Notes: generated by a model from the letters alone, not told the origin. A stretch of 64,000 nucleotides of DNA from Pseudalkalibacillus berkeleyi (GCF_021608225.1 NZ_JAKIJS010000001.1:2666001-2730000); one strand, 5' to 3'; counted from the first letter of the stretch, positions 24,913 to 34,130 are shown. Numbers and translations are program-made.

Positions 24913-25236
24913 CTAACAAAGTGCTTCGCAAAATGTGTAATAAACCATGACAATATTGCTGATTATATTTAAACCAACCAAAAGCAATACCAACTTTTTA
25001 ATATGCTTAAATTTATGTAGCAATAATAATTGTACAGTTAATAGAATTGCAAAAAGGTAGGGGGTTACATCGTTCTTTAAAGCAATACTCACAAAGAATG
25101 CATAACCGTAAGGAGGTATCATAAGTACAACCATGTATTTCAGTAAATTTAATTTGTGTTTAACAAGCATAAAAATCGAGCTTAATATTGCAATGATTAG
25201 CACAAAAGCCAAATAATAAATAAACCCTATTCCCAT
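24913..25236 (-). CDS. Small four-helix membrane protein, unknown
   Basis: 107 residues, about four transmembrane helices, with the 'PPYG' motif after the second. It is similar in pattern to the convergent 80-residue protein at 24565. Start ATG 25236 behind AAAGGTGA. No family recognised; no terminator separates the two convergent genes, which lie 105 bp apart. Confidence 0.6.
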   Translation of the reverse strand: MGIGFIYYLAFVLIIAILSSIFMLVKHKLNLLKYMVVLMIPPYGYAFFVSIALKNDVTPYLFAILLTVQLLLLHKFKHIKKLVLLLVGLNIISNIVMVYYTFCEALC

Positions 25237-25402
25237 TAATGCATCACCTTTCTATCTCCTAAACAATTATATACATAATTGACTTAACAAAATACCATAA
25301 ATGTTAGAATTTGGTTCGCTACATTTTATCTCTTAGGTTACGATTTACATTTTCAGGGTATTGTGTGTGTATGACTTATGGTTTTTTGAGGGGATGGTTT
25401 GT

Positions 25403-26284
25403 ATGAAGAAAGCGATGATTATTGTGAACCCTTCTTCTGGGAAGGAAGAGGCGGAGAAAAATCAGCATAGAGTGGAAGAAGTGTTACGGAATAAAGGCTA
25501 TGATGTGATTGTTAAAATGACGAAGAAGCAGCTTGATGCGACGAAGTTTGCTCGAACCTCTTGTGAGGATGCCTATGACCTTGTCGTATCTATGGGTGGA
25601 GATGGCACGTTAAATGAAACGGTTAATGGGCTCGCGAACCAGGAGCATTGTCCACGCTTCGGGATCATCCCGACAGGCACAGTGAATGACTTTGCTCGTG
25701 CACTCAACATTCCTTTAGACTTTGAGGAGGCTCTTAGTTTGATAGAGCAAGGGGACACACGTCCTGTCGACATCGGAAAAGTGAATGATCAATATTTTAT
25801 GAACATCGCTGCTGTCGGTGCAATTGCTGAGGCGACTTATGAAGTTTCTCCTAAGCAAAAAACGATGCTTGGACCGCTCGCTTATATGCTTGAAGGGCTC
25901 AAGACTTTAAGCTCTAAAAAGTCGTACAATATTCAGCTGAAGCATGATCAAGGTGAATGGGAAGGCGAGGCGTTGCTTGTGTTGGCCGCCCTTACGAACT
26001 CAGTTGGTGGATTTGAAAAAGTCGCGCCTGATGCAGAAGTTGATGATGGTAAATTGAAATGTCTCGTCGTGCATGATGTCGCTCTCCCTAAGTTCATTAA
26101 AATCGTCACTGAGTTATTAGGTGGAAAGCACGTTGATGATGAAAACGTTGAATACATCAGTACTTCAAAACTAGAAATCTCTTCATCAGAAAAATTGCAC
26201 TCCAACATCGATGGTGATGAAGGGGATACACTGCCGTTAAACATTGAAATTCTGCCAAGACACCTGGATATATATGTACCATAA
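25403..26284 (+). CDS. Diacylglycerol/lipid kinase, YegS/BmrU type
   Basis: 293 residues. The N-terminal catalytic domain contains 'IIVNPSSGK' and the nucleotide-binding 'SMGGDGTLNETVNGL', then 'GIIPTGTVNDFARALNIP', all typical of the DAGK/YegS family. It phosphorylates diacylglycerol or another lipid, probably in phospholipid recycling linked to teichoic acid synthesis, at the inner face of the membrane. The start is ATG 25403 behind GAGGGGATGG; the longer ORF from 25361 lacks a site. Followed by a terminator. Confidence 0.92.
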   Translation: MKKAMIIVNPSSGKEEAEKNQHRVEEVLRNKGYDVIVKMTKKQLDATKFARTSCEDAYDLVVSMGGDGTLNETVNGLANQEHCPRFGIIPTGTVNDFARALNIPLDFEEALSLIEQGDTRPVDIGKVNDQYFMNIAAVGAIAEATYEVSPKQKTMLGPLAYMLEGLKTLSSKKSYNIQLKHDQGEWEGEALLVLAALTNSVGGFEKVAPDAEVDDGKLKCLVVHDVALPKFIKIVTELLGGKHVDDENVEYISTSKLEISSSEKLHSNIDGDEGDTLPLNIEILPRHLDIYVP

Positions 26285-26291
26285 TGAAAAG

Positions 26292-26330
26292 AAGTGACCG
26301 AAATAGAGTTTTTTCGGTCACTTTTTTTCT
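26292..26330 (+). terminator. Rho-independent terminator after the lipid kinase gene
   Basis: AAGTGACCGAAA pairs with TTTCGGTCACTT, followed by a run of T. Confidence 0.88.
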
Positions 26331-26385
26331 TTTTCTATAACTATTGCCATCTATTTCATCCTACCTGCTAACAATCATTTCATAT

Positions 26386-26555
26386 GAGCTGTTTAATTCG
26401 ATCATTTCAGCTGTTAATCTGCTCATTTGAGCTCCTAATCCGATCATTTGAGCTCTTAATCTGATCATTTGAGCTGTTAATCTGCTCATTTCAGCTGATT
26501 ATCCGCCCATTTGAGCTCCTAATCCGATCATTTCAGCTGTTTATTCGATCAATTT
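26386..26555. repeat. 21-bp tandem array (eight units)
   Basis: Eight units of 21-22 bp, consensus (G/C)AGCTSTTAATCYGATCATTT, in the gap between convergent genes. Each unit contains AGCT and GATCATTT. No ORF with a start site crosses it convincingly. Confidence 0.85.
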
Positions 26556-26601
26556 AGTAACATAGTCCCTACTCTAGTTCGCATCTTACCAATCTCACCA
26601 A

Positions 26602-26648
26602 CGAAAAAAGCTGACTAAAGGTATAGCCCTTTGAGTCAGCTTTTTCTT
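26602..26648 (-). terminator. Rho-independent terminator overlapping the PLD gene stop
   Basis: GAAAAAGCTGACT.AAAGGG pairs across a short loop and is A/T-rich at both ends; minus-strand T run after the stem. The stop codon at 26647 is at its edge. Confidence 0.85.
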
Positions 26649-28095
26649 AGTATGTGGTTAGACGCAAGAACTTCTGGACGGCATATATACCGCGTTGAAG
26701 ATAGGTCAGTTTATCATTGTGGGTTTCAAAGTCTACGGTATATTTACCTCCGTCGTTGTTCCAGAGTCTTTCAAAATATGCATCCACCTGTTTCATGACT
26801 TCTGTGTCATTTGATCCTTGTATTTGTATGTCTGCCTCAAGGTTGAACGCTTCTAGATTTCTTTTTGTGTAATTAGCAGATCCTGCAATGATTGTGGATT
26901 CTTGATTCCCTTTCACATAAAGCATTTTCGTGTGATATTGCTCCATCGTTGTGTTGTACCAACGGATATCGACTTTCCCACCAGAATCCTCCACCATTTC
27001 CATCGCGACTGGAATGTTCGGGAGACCGGTTTTCTTGTTACCGAATGCTACTTGATTGGGATCCAATATGATTTTTACATCGACTCCACGGTCAGTTGCT
27101 TTGATTAATGGTTCTATTACTGATCGGTCAGCAATGTAGAACATGCCAAGATGGATTTCTTGACCAGGTTTTGTTTGTTCGATTGCCTCAACGATGTGTT
27201 TGTGTGCTTTTCCTTCAGTAAAGTATTGAAGTTTATATTTACCTTCTTCTTTATTTGCGTCTTCTTTCGGCGTGTACGCTGGAAGTTCCACACCTTTTTC
27301 AGACATGCTTACTGCTGCTTGTTCACCATTGATGATTTCTTGAGTGATTGGACCTTTCACTTCAAAAGCGACGTTGTTGTGGTAGCCAGATGCATCATGC
27401 GGATTTGCGGATGACACAAGTGCTGACTTGTCTGTTGCAACAATTTTACGATGATTCGCCTTAACATTTAAAAGCTTAAGGTAAGACCTCGCGGTTAATT
27501 CAGGGGCTGTATTAGCAAATGGATTCCTGATCCACCCATCCCCCTCCTGACCGAACCACTGGAAAAACATCCGCCATACGCCTGAGTAAAGGGGCGTTGG
27601 ATCGCGTAATCGATTCAAGTTCGTGTAGACGACTTCGACGCCGTGATCCTCCAGCTTAGATAATAGCTTAGACTCGTACGAATTATAGCCTGTGTTGATT
27701 TCGTCTGATATGAAAACCACGTCAATATCTGAATCTTGTTGCTTCTTTTTGATAATCGCTTCCGCCAAGTTCTCACTGATCGGTGGGAACTCTTTCTTTT
27801 TGTCATGATATCCATTAAACATGAACATATCGATGACGATAAACTCATCCGCTTCAGAAATCATTTCATTAATGCGATTGAAAATATTCAGCTCATGATT
27901 GATTTGATCGCCCTTTTTATAGGTAAGATCATAGTGAAACTTCACGTCATCAACCTGATAGATATCACTTTCGTAAGAAATACCCTCTGGAATGGGCTTA
28001 TATGTTTGGTAAACCATTGTTGTTATGTAAATGAGAATGAGCGCCCATATTAGCCCCCACTTTATCGTTTTCTTCGTTACTTTTATCTTTCCCAA
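26647..28095 (-). CDS. Membrane-anchored phospholipase D-like enzyme (cardiolipin synthase-like)
   Basis: 482 residues: N-terminal transmembrane helix (about 12-32), then two PLD-like domains. The first has a full HKD motif, HRKIVATD ... SSAN; the second reads HTKMLYVK ... GSAN, with Lys where Asp is expected. PLD-type phosphatidyltransferases need both halves, so activity may be altered. Likely acts on phospholipids at the outer face of the membrane. I prefer TTG 28095, 8 nt after GGGGG; a GTG at 28137 would add 14 residues but has no ribosome-binding site. Monocistronic. Confidence 0.82.
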   Translation of the reverse strand: MGKIKVTKKTIKWGLIWALILIYITTMVYQTYKPIPEGISYESDIYQVDDVKFHYDLTYKKGDQINHELNIFNRINEMISEADEFIVIDMFMFNGYHDKKKEFPPISENLAEAIIKKKQQDSDIDVVFISDEINTGYNSYESKLLSKLEDHGVEVVYTNLNRLRDPTPLYSGVWRMFFQWFGQEGDGWIRNPFANTAPELTARSYLKLLNVKANHRKIVATDKSALVSSANPHDASGYHNNVAFEVKGPITQEIINGEQAAVSMSEKGVELPAYTPKEDANKEEGKYKLQYFTEGKAHKHIVEAIEQTKPGQEIHLGMFYIADRSVIEPLIKATDRGVDVKIILDPNQVAFGNKKTGLPNIPVAMEMVEDSGGKVDIRWYNTTMEQYHTKMLYVKGNQESTIIAGSANYTKRNLEAFNLEADIQIQGSNDTEVMKQVDAYFERLWNNDGGKYTVDFETHNDKLTYLQRGIYAVQKFLRLTTY

Positions 28096-28253
28096 TGACT
28101 TTTCCCCCGCTTCTTCTATATCTAGGATCAAAAACACACGACCATAATCCTATTCATTCCCTAAAACGAAGGGTCTGACACCTTATAAAAAACGACGGAC
28201 CTTGAGACTTATGAAAAAGTATCCAGAATCGGTTCGACAAGATTTTCATTTCG

Positions 28254-28273
28254 TCAATCAAGCGTTTGATTGA
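28254..28273. repeat. 20-bp palindrome, copy P10
   Basis: TCAATCAAGCGTTTGATTGA with left flank CGACAAGATTTTCATTTCG, nearly the consensus of the family. It is the only copy outside the 14-21 kb stretch and lies between the PLD and YhcR-like genes. Confidence 0.78.
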
Positions 28274-28294
28274 CACCCGATAATCATTGACATA

Positions 28295-28330
28295 AGAAGG
28301 AAAGCCGCCTGTCTGCAGTAGACTGACGGC
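28295..28330 (-). terminator. Rho-independent terminator after the YhcR-like gene
   Basis: Minus strand: an 11-bp stem with one mismatch (GCCGTCAGTCT with AGACAGGCGGC), loop ACTGC, then TTTCCTTCTT. Confidence 0.7.
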
Positions 28331-28345
28331 CATCATTTTTGTGTT

Positions 28346-31300
28346 TTAGTAGTTTTCTAGTATTTCATCAATTTCTTCAATGAGTTCTTCAGCAAATTCC
28401 TTATCGATGTGTTTTTTACTCTTTTTCTTAATCCATGTCTTGAGTTTTTTCAGTTTCTTTTCTTTCTTTTTTGCTTTTTCTAGATCTTGAATTTTGTCTA
28501 TTTTAGCATGAAGGGATTTGGCGATGCCTTTGTTCTTGAATTTCCCTTCTGCCATTCCCTCGTCTACCATTTCATGAAGCTCTTCCAGTTTTTCCTCTTC
28601 GCTTTCCTCTTCACCAAAGTAGAATGTTTGGAACGCTTCTTTATTAAAGTTCTGGTCAATGGATCGGATATCGAGTTGATGAACCTGGTCGTCATAATCG
28701 TCTTCAGAGAAAGTGAGCGTGTTTCCTTCTACTATAGTCCACTCTCCACCATTCAAGCGATACTCAGTTTTTAATAGTCCAACACCTTCACCGTCGGAGG
28801 ATTCAATTGTAAATACAACATCGGCTTCTCCACTTTGCGTCACGTTTGTCATCGGTGCTACGTAATCACTACTGATTCGAGCATCTGGATACATTTCAAT
28901 TGGTTCTGCAAAACGCTCAATATAGTTGATCGTTCCGTCTAAGTCGATTGGACCTTGAACTGGATTTTCTCCAAGCTCGTCTAATCGATATCGGTCTGTT
29001 CCGTGTGGATACATATAGCTGTTCACGACAACGGTGTACGTTGCACCAGGATCCATCTCACTACCATCTGGTAAGTATAGGCTTACGACTTCGTTCGTCT
29101 CTTCATTCCATGTGTATCGGAAGCCACCGATACTTAAGTCTGGACCATATGTTGGGTGGAATTGTGTGTTCAATACGTTACGTAGATCGTCACCTGTTAA
29201 CTCGATTTTTACTAATGTGTTTCCGAAAGGTTGAATGTTGTAAAGCTCACCCCAAGTGATTTCACCGGCATCAAGATCGTCACGGATTCCGCCACCGTTC
29301 ATGAGCGCAAAGTCCGCATCCATCTCCGTACGCATGCCTTCAGCAATCAAGTTTCCAAGTGCGTTATCTCCAACGAGTCCTTTTTCCGCATATCCGCCTT
29401 CAAGAGCGATTGCTGCTTCTCCAACCACCTCGTTTAGCTTCGGTCCTACGATTTCTAAATATTCATCTAGCATAGCTGTCACTTCAGCATCAGGTGTTAC
29501 GCCGTTTTGCACGACATCTACAATTTCAGCTGTTTTACTGACAACGTCGTTTGTCACCGGGTCGATTTCTAGATCGATGTCTGAGAACGCCATGCCGTAT
29601 TCCCAAGACTGGACGATCAGCTTGTTATCGACGACTGCATTTACTTTTACATGGTTATGACCAGCAACAATGACGTCAACTGCGTCGTTAATGTTGTTCG
29701 CTAAGTCTGCTGCTTCTCCGGTCGCATCGTCACCTTCAACATCTACTGGCTCATGTGCTAAGACGACAATTGCTTCAACGCCTTGTGACTGAAGCTCTGG
29801 CACATATTTGTTCACTGCTTCGGCTTCATCTGTAAAACGGATGTCCTTGATGCCTTCAGGAATGACCATGCTTGGTGCGTTGTCTGTTACGATTCCGATA
29901 AAGCCGACTTTCGTACCACCAATTTCAAAGATTTTATATGGATCAAGAAGGAGTTCTCCCGTTTCCTTGTACTCAACGTTTGCCGCAAGTAACGGATAGT
30001 CCATTCCATCGTAGTTATCAAGTCCATTCGGATGCTCGCCACCGTTTACGAGGCGAAGTAATTCATCAACACCTTCATCAAACTCATGGTTACCAGCCGC
30101 TCCGACATCAAAGCCGACTGCTTCCATTAATTCAACTGTCGGTTCATCTTGCAAAAGTGCTGAGACCGGAGAGCTTGCGCCAACCATATCCCCAGCGTGA
30201 ACCGTTAATGTATTCGGGTTTGTTGCTTCCCGCTCCTTTAGGTAAGTTGCGAGATAATTAATGCGTCCGTAAGATACGTCGCCGTCTTTCTTTGTCACGT
30301 CAATTTTACCGTGAAGGTCGTTCAGCCCTAAAAGCTGTACCTTAATCAACTCTCCACTACCACTTCCAGCTTTCGTATATCCAGCGTCAATTGCCGCTTG
30401 TTCTTCAAAGAAAAAGACGCGATTCTCGACCGGGATATCCTCCCATTTGTCCGGTGTTACGTATTCCTTTGTAAAATAGTCACCTACAAACTTATCCGGT
30501 CCGCCTCTTAAGTTAAAACGGAACTCATATGGAAGCTCTTCTATTGGGTTGTTCGGGTCCCACATGCCGCTTCCGTTTTCAATCGCTTCTTTCGTTGCAG
30601 TACTGTACGCCTCAAAATGTTCCAAGTTCGGGTGAATGAAATAAGGTACGGCGCGTCCAAGACGAACCATTTCTTTGTTTACGTCCATTTCGCCTTTATG
30701 GATGTGCGCGAGTAATCTTCCATAAGCGTCTTGTGGCTCGTCACCAAGTTCAACGGTTACCTTCGTACCTGCTGGTAATAAACGCTTCAGCTCTTCAGTC
30801 GCAGCTTCAGCATGCGCACCTTGAGATTGGTCGTTGTAATTCGTTTCTGGTGTATCAATCGATAGCATTCTAATTTTTGTTGAGCCGATAATTGGATCTT
30901 GAATGTGAACCGTATCACCGTCTACTACCCGGTCGATTGTCGCTTCATAGGATTCTTTCGGTTGTGGAGCTGGTGGTTGTTCCTCTGAAAGCTTGAAATC
31001 TTCCACTGTTCTCGGTAAAAGTTGATAGTCATTGTACTGGCCTACAATTGCAGTAACATCGTACCACTTGCCTTCTTGTATCGTTGAAACGTCAATGCCA
31101 GTTGCATTCTCAACTCTTATGGTCGTACCTTGTAAGCTATCATCAATAAAGGAAATGTTGTAACCACTACCTGCATTGCTAGTCGGAACGGATTGTACAT
31201 ACCCGTTGACCTGAACAAGTGATCCTTCTAATGGTTCAGCATCACCGTTATAGAGTGTTGCAAGATCAACTTTCTGCGCTGCCGGGATGTCGTTTCCACT

Positions 31301-31642
31301 AGAAAGGATCTCGACCGTACCTGGTACGATTTCTGTGAGACCTTTATAACTCTTAATTTCTCCAGTCACTTGTATGCGCTGACCTTCCTGTAAATCTACT
31401 AAATTCTCGTTAAAAGAAAAAACATTGATCCCTGCTGTGTCATCTTGTATGTATGCTGATAGATTACTGCTTGTAAAATCAGCTGTAACGATGCCCTCTA
31501 CTGTTACATTTTGTCCAGTCATCGTTTTTGCATCTGTAATAGATGTTGTTGCCGCTTGTGCCATTCCTGTCGGTAGTAACGCCGCAAGCATCGCGACTAG
31601 GACGAGTAAAGTTGTCCATTTTTTGAGTAAATGATGCTTCAT
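28346..31642 (-). CDS. yhcR: Secreted multidomain nuclease / 5'-nucleotidase, YhcR-like
   Basis: 1098 residues. Signal peptide (about 1-31), an OB-fold region (about 35-220), a thermonuclease domain (about 230-370; 'RVVDGDTVHIQ', 'IDTPET', 'AYGRLLAHI'), then a metallophosphoesterase/5'-nucleotidase (about 435-920; 'LNDLHGK', 'AGNHEFDEG', 'GHNHVKV', 'NGGGIRDDL'). It would degrade extracellular DNA/RNA and dephosphorylate nucleotides for scavenging. B. subtilis YhcR is sortase-anchored; here there is no LPXTG. Instead the C-terminus (about 1020-1098) is a Lys/Glu-rich helical domain resembling FIMAH, so it is probably held electrostatically or released. Own terminator; start ATG 31642 behind GGGAGG. 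Confidence 0.9.
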   Translation of the reverse strand: MKHHLLKKWTTLLVLVAMLAALLPTGMAQAATTSITDAKTMTGQNVTVEGIVTADFTSSNLSAYIQDDTAGINVFSFNENLVDLQEGQRIQVTGEIKSYKGLTEIVPGTVEILSSGNDIPAAQKVDLATLYNGDAEPLEGSLVQVNGYVQSVPTSNAGSGYNISFIDDSLQGTTIRVENATGIDVSTIQEGKWYDVTAIVGQYNDYQLLPRTVEDFKLSEEQPPAPQPKESYEATIDRVVDGDTVHIQDPIIGSTKIRMLSIDTPETNYNDQSQGAHAEAATEELKRLLPAGTKVTVELGDEPQDAYGRLLAHIHKGEMDVNKEMVRLGRAVPYFIHPNLEHFEAYSTATKEAIENGSGMWDPNNPIEELPYEFRFNLRGGPDKFVGDYFTKEYVTPDKWEDIPVENRVFFFEEQAAIDAGYTKAGSGSGELIKVQLLGLNDLHGKIDVTKKDGDVSYGRINYLATYLKEREATNPNTLTVHAGDMVGASSPVSALLQDEPTVELMEAVGFDVGAAGNHEFDEGVDELLRLVNGGEHPNGLDNYDGMDYPLLAANVEYKETGELLLDPYKIFEIGGTKVGFIGIVTDNAPSMVIPEGIKDIRFTDEAEAVNKYVPELQSQGVEAIVVLAHEPVDVEGDDATGEAADLANNINDAVDVIVAGHNHVKVNAVVDNKLIVQSWEYGMAFSDIDLEIDPVTNDVVSKTAEIVDVVQNGVTPDAEVTAMLDEYLEIVGPKLNEVVGEAAIALEGGYAEKGLVGDNALGNLIAEGMRTEMDADFALMNGGGIRDDLDAGEITWGELYNIQPFGNTLVKIELTGDDLRNVLNTQFHPTYGPDLSIGGFRYTWNEETNEVVSLYLPDGSEMDPGATYTVVVNSYMYPHGTDRYRLDELGENPVQGPIDLDGTINYIERFAEPIEMYPDARISSDYVAPMTNVTQSGEADVVFTIESSDGEGVGLLKTEYRLNGGEWTIVEGNTLTFSEDDYDDQVHQLDIRSIDQNFNKEAFQTFYFGEEESEEEKLEELHEMVDEGMAEGKFKNKGIAKSLHAKIDKIQDLEKAKKKEKKLKKLKTWIKKKSKKHIDKEFAEELIEEIDEILENY

Positions 31643-31834
31643 ATCATTAGCCTCCCTTAAGCTGTTTTATATACACTAGTTATTACTTTACTAGACTTTC
31701 ATTTAGGTGGAATGAACAATTTGTAAAAGTTAGGAAAGATCATCCTCTCTTACCATTAAAAGGTCTGACAACTACGATATTGTCCTCATACAACATCCAT
31801 ACAACCTTTTAAAAAAGCAGGTCTATTACACTAT

Positions 31835-31863
31835 TTAACTATTTACAAAGATTGGACTATAAT
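31835..31863 (+). promoter_or_regulatory. Putative SigA promoter for the Spo0E-like gene
   Basis: TTAACT, 17-bp spacer, TATAAT (31858-31863), 56 bp before the start codon. The -35 is poor, the -10 perfect. Confidence 0.45.
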
Positions 31864-31918
31864 GTAAAATAATTCCTACACGAAAAAACAGATGTCTGAC
31901 ATATTGGGGGATTCAAAA

Positions 31919-32095
31919 ATGAATAGAACTAGAACTGTAGCGATTGATAAAAATGATGAAGTTTATTCCTTGCAAAAGCTGATGTATGAATATAGTAAAC
32001 AACTTGATAGTTTCTCTGATCCTTTAATAGTGAAGATTAGTCAGCAGCTTGATGAGAAGCTGAATTACATACAAAAAACCAAAATGAAAAACTAA
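31919..32095 (+). CDS. Spo0E-family aspartyl-phosphate phosphatase
   Basis: 58 residues, the usual size for this family. A helix ('EVYSLQKLMYEYSKQLD') is followed by 'SDPLIVKISQQLDEKLN', which contains the SxxLD signature (SQQLD) of Spo0E-type phosphatases. These remove phosphate from Spo0A-P and delay sporulation. Start ATG 31919, 8 nt after GGGGG. It has its own promoter-like sequence and terminator. Confidence 0.85.
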   Translation: MNRTRTVAIDKNDEVYSLQKLMYEYSKQLDSFSDPLIVKISQQLDEKLNYIQKTKMKN

Positions 32096-32107
32096 AATAC
32101 ATAACTC

Positions 32108-32140
32108 GCTCATTGTCGCATTGACAATGAGTTTTTTATT
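32108..32140 (+). terminator. Rho-independent terminator after the Spo0E-like gene
   Basis: CTCATTGTC, loop GCATT, GACAATGAG, then TTTTTT. Confidence 0.88.
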
Positions 32141-32152
32141 TAATTGAGGTAC

Positions 32153-32345
32153 TGTTGATTTTCGTTATAGGGTACTCGCTTTCCGCGGGCGGTTCGGGAG
32201 CCTCCTCACTTGTACAGGATGTACTGGCTTCGACGTTCACCACAGGACGTGGTGGCATTTAGTCGAAGATCCTTAATAAGTGTGCGGGGTCTCTCCTGAC
32301 CCGCTTTTCCCGCTGGAGTCTCGCACCCTCACCTATAATCAACAA
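32153..32345. repeat. About 190-bp GC-rich element with terminal inverted repeats, copy 1
   Basis: Begins TGTTGATTTTCG...GGGTACTCGCTTTCC and ends with an inverted version (TTGATT, GGGTGCGAGACTCC on the other strand). A second copy is at 44694. Inside are hairpins such as GCGGGTC / GACCCCGC. No ORF. It resembles the 'CTTTCCGCGGGC' intergenic elements scattered in Bacillaceae genomes; nature unknown. Confidence 0.82.
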
Positions 32346-32558
32346 AGAAAAATTTAACATAATTCGTTGTTTCGTATTTATTTTTTGTTTAGTAACTTGT
32401 AGCAACCAGATCTTTCTGTCTTTCTAACAGCTCCAATTTCCACATTGCAAATAAAATCCAACCTTCGCTTGCGCTTGGCTTTCTCAAGTTTTCCCTTTTT
32501 GTGGGCAAGTTCTCCTAGGCTCGTTCATAGACTGAGAGTAGACAAGGGGGAATGCAGC

Positions 32559-34130
32559 TTGGAAAACATCTCGGTCATTGTCATTGCGATTATCGGTTTC
32601 ATTACGTTGTTTGGCATAATCGGCAATATGCAAGCAAGAATTAAACTGACAGATTGGTTGAAAGAGCTCAGCCACATTGACTCGGCAACGGTCGACGCTG
32701 GCAGAAGTTCAAGATGGATGAACAACGCGATTGAGGAGTATCGCAATTTCCACCTATCGGGTGTTGCGAATGTGAACAGCCCTGTATTGGTTGAAAAACA
32801 TTTAATGAAAGAACCGATAAGGGTGCTCGGCATATTCAAGGTTCCGACTGGGAACATCATCCGATTGATTCACGGACTCCCTTCCCTTGCGATTATTGTA
32901 GGTGTACTCGGAACTTTTGTCGGTCTGACCATAGCGATCATGGCGATGCAAGATACACTCGTCGGAATTGGTAATCAACCAGGAGGCGCAAACTTATCTG
33001 TATCATCAATCGTAACAGCGATTTCTGAGCCGTTTCGTGGGATGAGCATTGCTTTTGTGACCAGTATCGCCGGAATCGGAAGCTCACTCCTTTTATCTCT
33101 CGTACAATCCGGATTTTTAACGGGTGGAACGTCTCTCAGCTATTTGCAAGACCGGGTCATTTCGGAGGCGGAAGGTGTGCTCGATCACGTTGTTCAAGAA
33201 AAGCTACAAAATGAAAAACCGAAAGATTCACTTGAACGTCTTTTAGACCGGCTCGTTTCGAAGGTGCAAGAGAGCTTTCAAGAGAGCATCGGTGATTTTA
33301 GTGAAAAAATGATCGGCTTCACTTCCGGGCTTGAGGACGCCATGAATGACGTAAAAGGAATTTTGTCAGCGCAACGTGACCATACGGAGCAGTTTAAACA
33401 GAGCTCAGATGTACTCGTCATGTTCGGCGATCGTTTTTCCGATACGATTACGAAGCTTGAGTCTGTACAGCATTCAGTTGATAAAGGGCTGACGAAACTC
33501 GGTGATCATGTGTCTGGATTTGAAAAACAATATAAAAGAACGAGCGAGCAGTTAGAGCAGGGGCAAAAACGGATGGAGCATGTAATGAAACACTCTGACC
33601 GGATGATTGAGGATTCGCAAAAGAAAACGGAAGAACTTGGCCGTTCCCTCGTTGGTGGAGTGGAGACGGTGCTTTCACGGTACGAAACGAAGCAGGAGGA
33701 CTTTGAAAGAAGAATGGCTCAGCAAAACGATGAGTGGTTTCACCGTTATCAAGATAAAACAGAGCAATACGGGAGAGCGAACGATACCTTCGCCGGTTCT
33801 GTGCAACACTTAGAGAAAGCGTGGTACTCGACGATAGAAACGTTCAAACGAGATTTTATAGATCAGCTTGGCTATATGTTTGAACGAGAACGGCAATCCC
33901 GGCAAGAGCCTGGTAAAGACCAAGAGATGCGTGAGCTGATTAGGGCCCTCGATTCCGTCTATCAAAACTTATCTCGTGAATTTAAACAGACGCATCAATA
34001 TTTCGGAGATGTCTATCATGTGCTACAGCGTTTGTTAGATGCGACGGTTCAATCCGCAAATGCGCGCCATGACCGCGACCCTTACGATCAACCACGCCGA
34101 ATCACAATTCAAGATCAGAATCACCGGTGA
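32559..34130 (+). CDS. MotA/TolQ/ExbB proton-channel protein with long coiled-coil tail (ZorA-like)
   Basis: 523 residues. TM1 at about 3-22, TM2 ('GVLGTFVGLTIAIMAM', about 112-135) and TM3 ('IAFVTSIAGIGSSLLL', about 163-187) form the MotA/ExbB channel fold. About 320 cytosolic residues follow, mostly coiled coil. This short-channel, long-tail layout is that of ZorA of the Zorya defence system, and the next gene is a MotB/ZorB-type partner. No ZorC, ZorD or ZorE gene follows, so defence is not established; a cell-envelope motor is equally possible. The start is TTG 32559, 8 nt after AAGGGGG; the longer ORF from 32445 has no site. Confidence 0.85.
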   Translation: MENISVIVIAIIGFITLFGIIGNMQARIKLTDWLKELSHIDSATVDAGRSSRWMNNAIEEYRNFHLSGVANVNSPVLVEKHLMKEPIRVLGIFKVPTGNIIRLIHGLPSLAIIVGVLGTFVGLTIAIMAMQDTLVGIGNQPGGANLSVSSIVTAISEPFRGMSIAFVTSIAGIGSSLLLSLVQSGFLTGGTSLSYLQDRVISEAEGVLDHVVQEKLQNEKPKDSLERLLDRLVSKVQESFQESIGDFSEKMIGFTSGLEDAMNDVKGILSAQRDHTEQFKQSSDVLVMFGDRFSDTITKLESVQHSVDKGLTKLGDHVSGFEKQYKRTSEQLEQGQKRMEHVMKHSDRMIEDSQKKTEELGRSLVGGVETVLSRYETKQEDFERRMAQQNDEWFHRYQDKTEQYGRANDTFAGSVQHLEKAWYSTIETFKRDFIDQLGYMFERERQSRQEPGKDQEMRELIRALDSVYQNLSREFKQTHQYFGDVYHVLQRLLDATVQSANARHDRDPYDQPRRITIQDQNHR

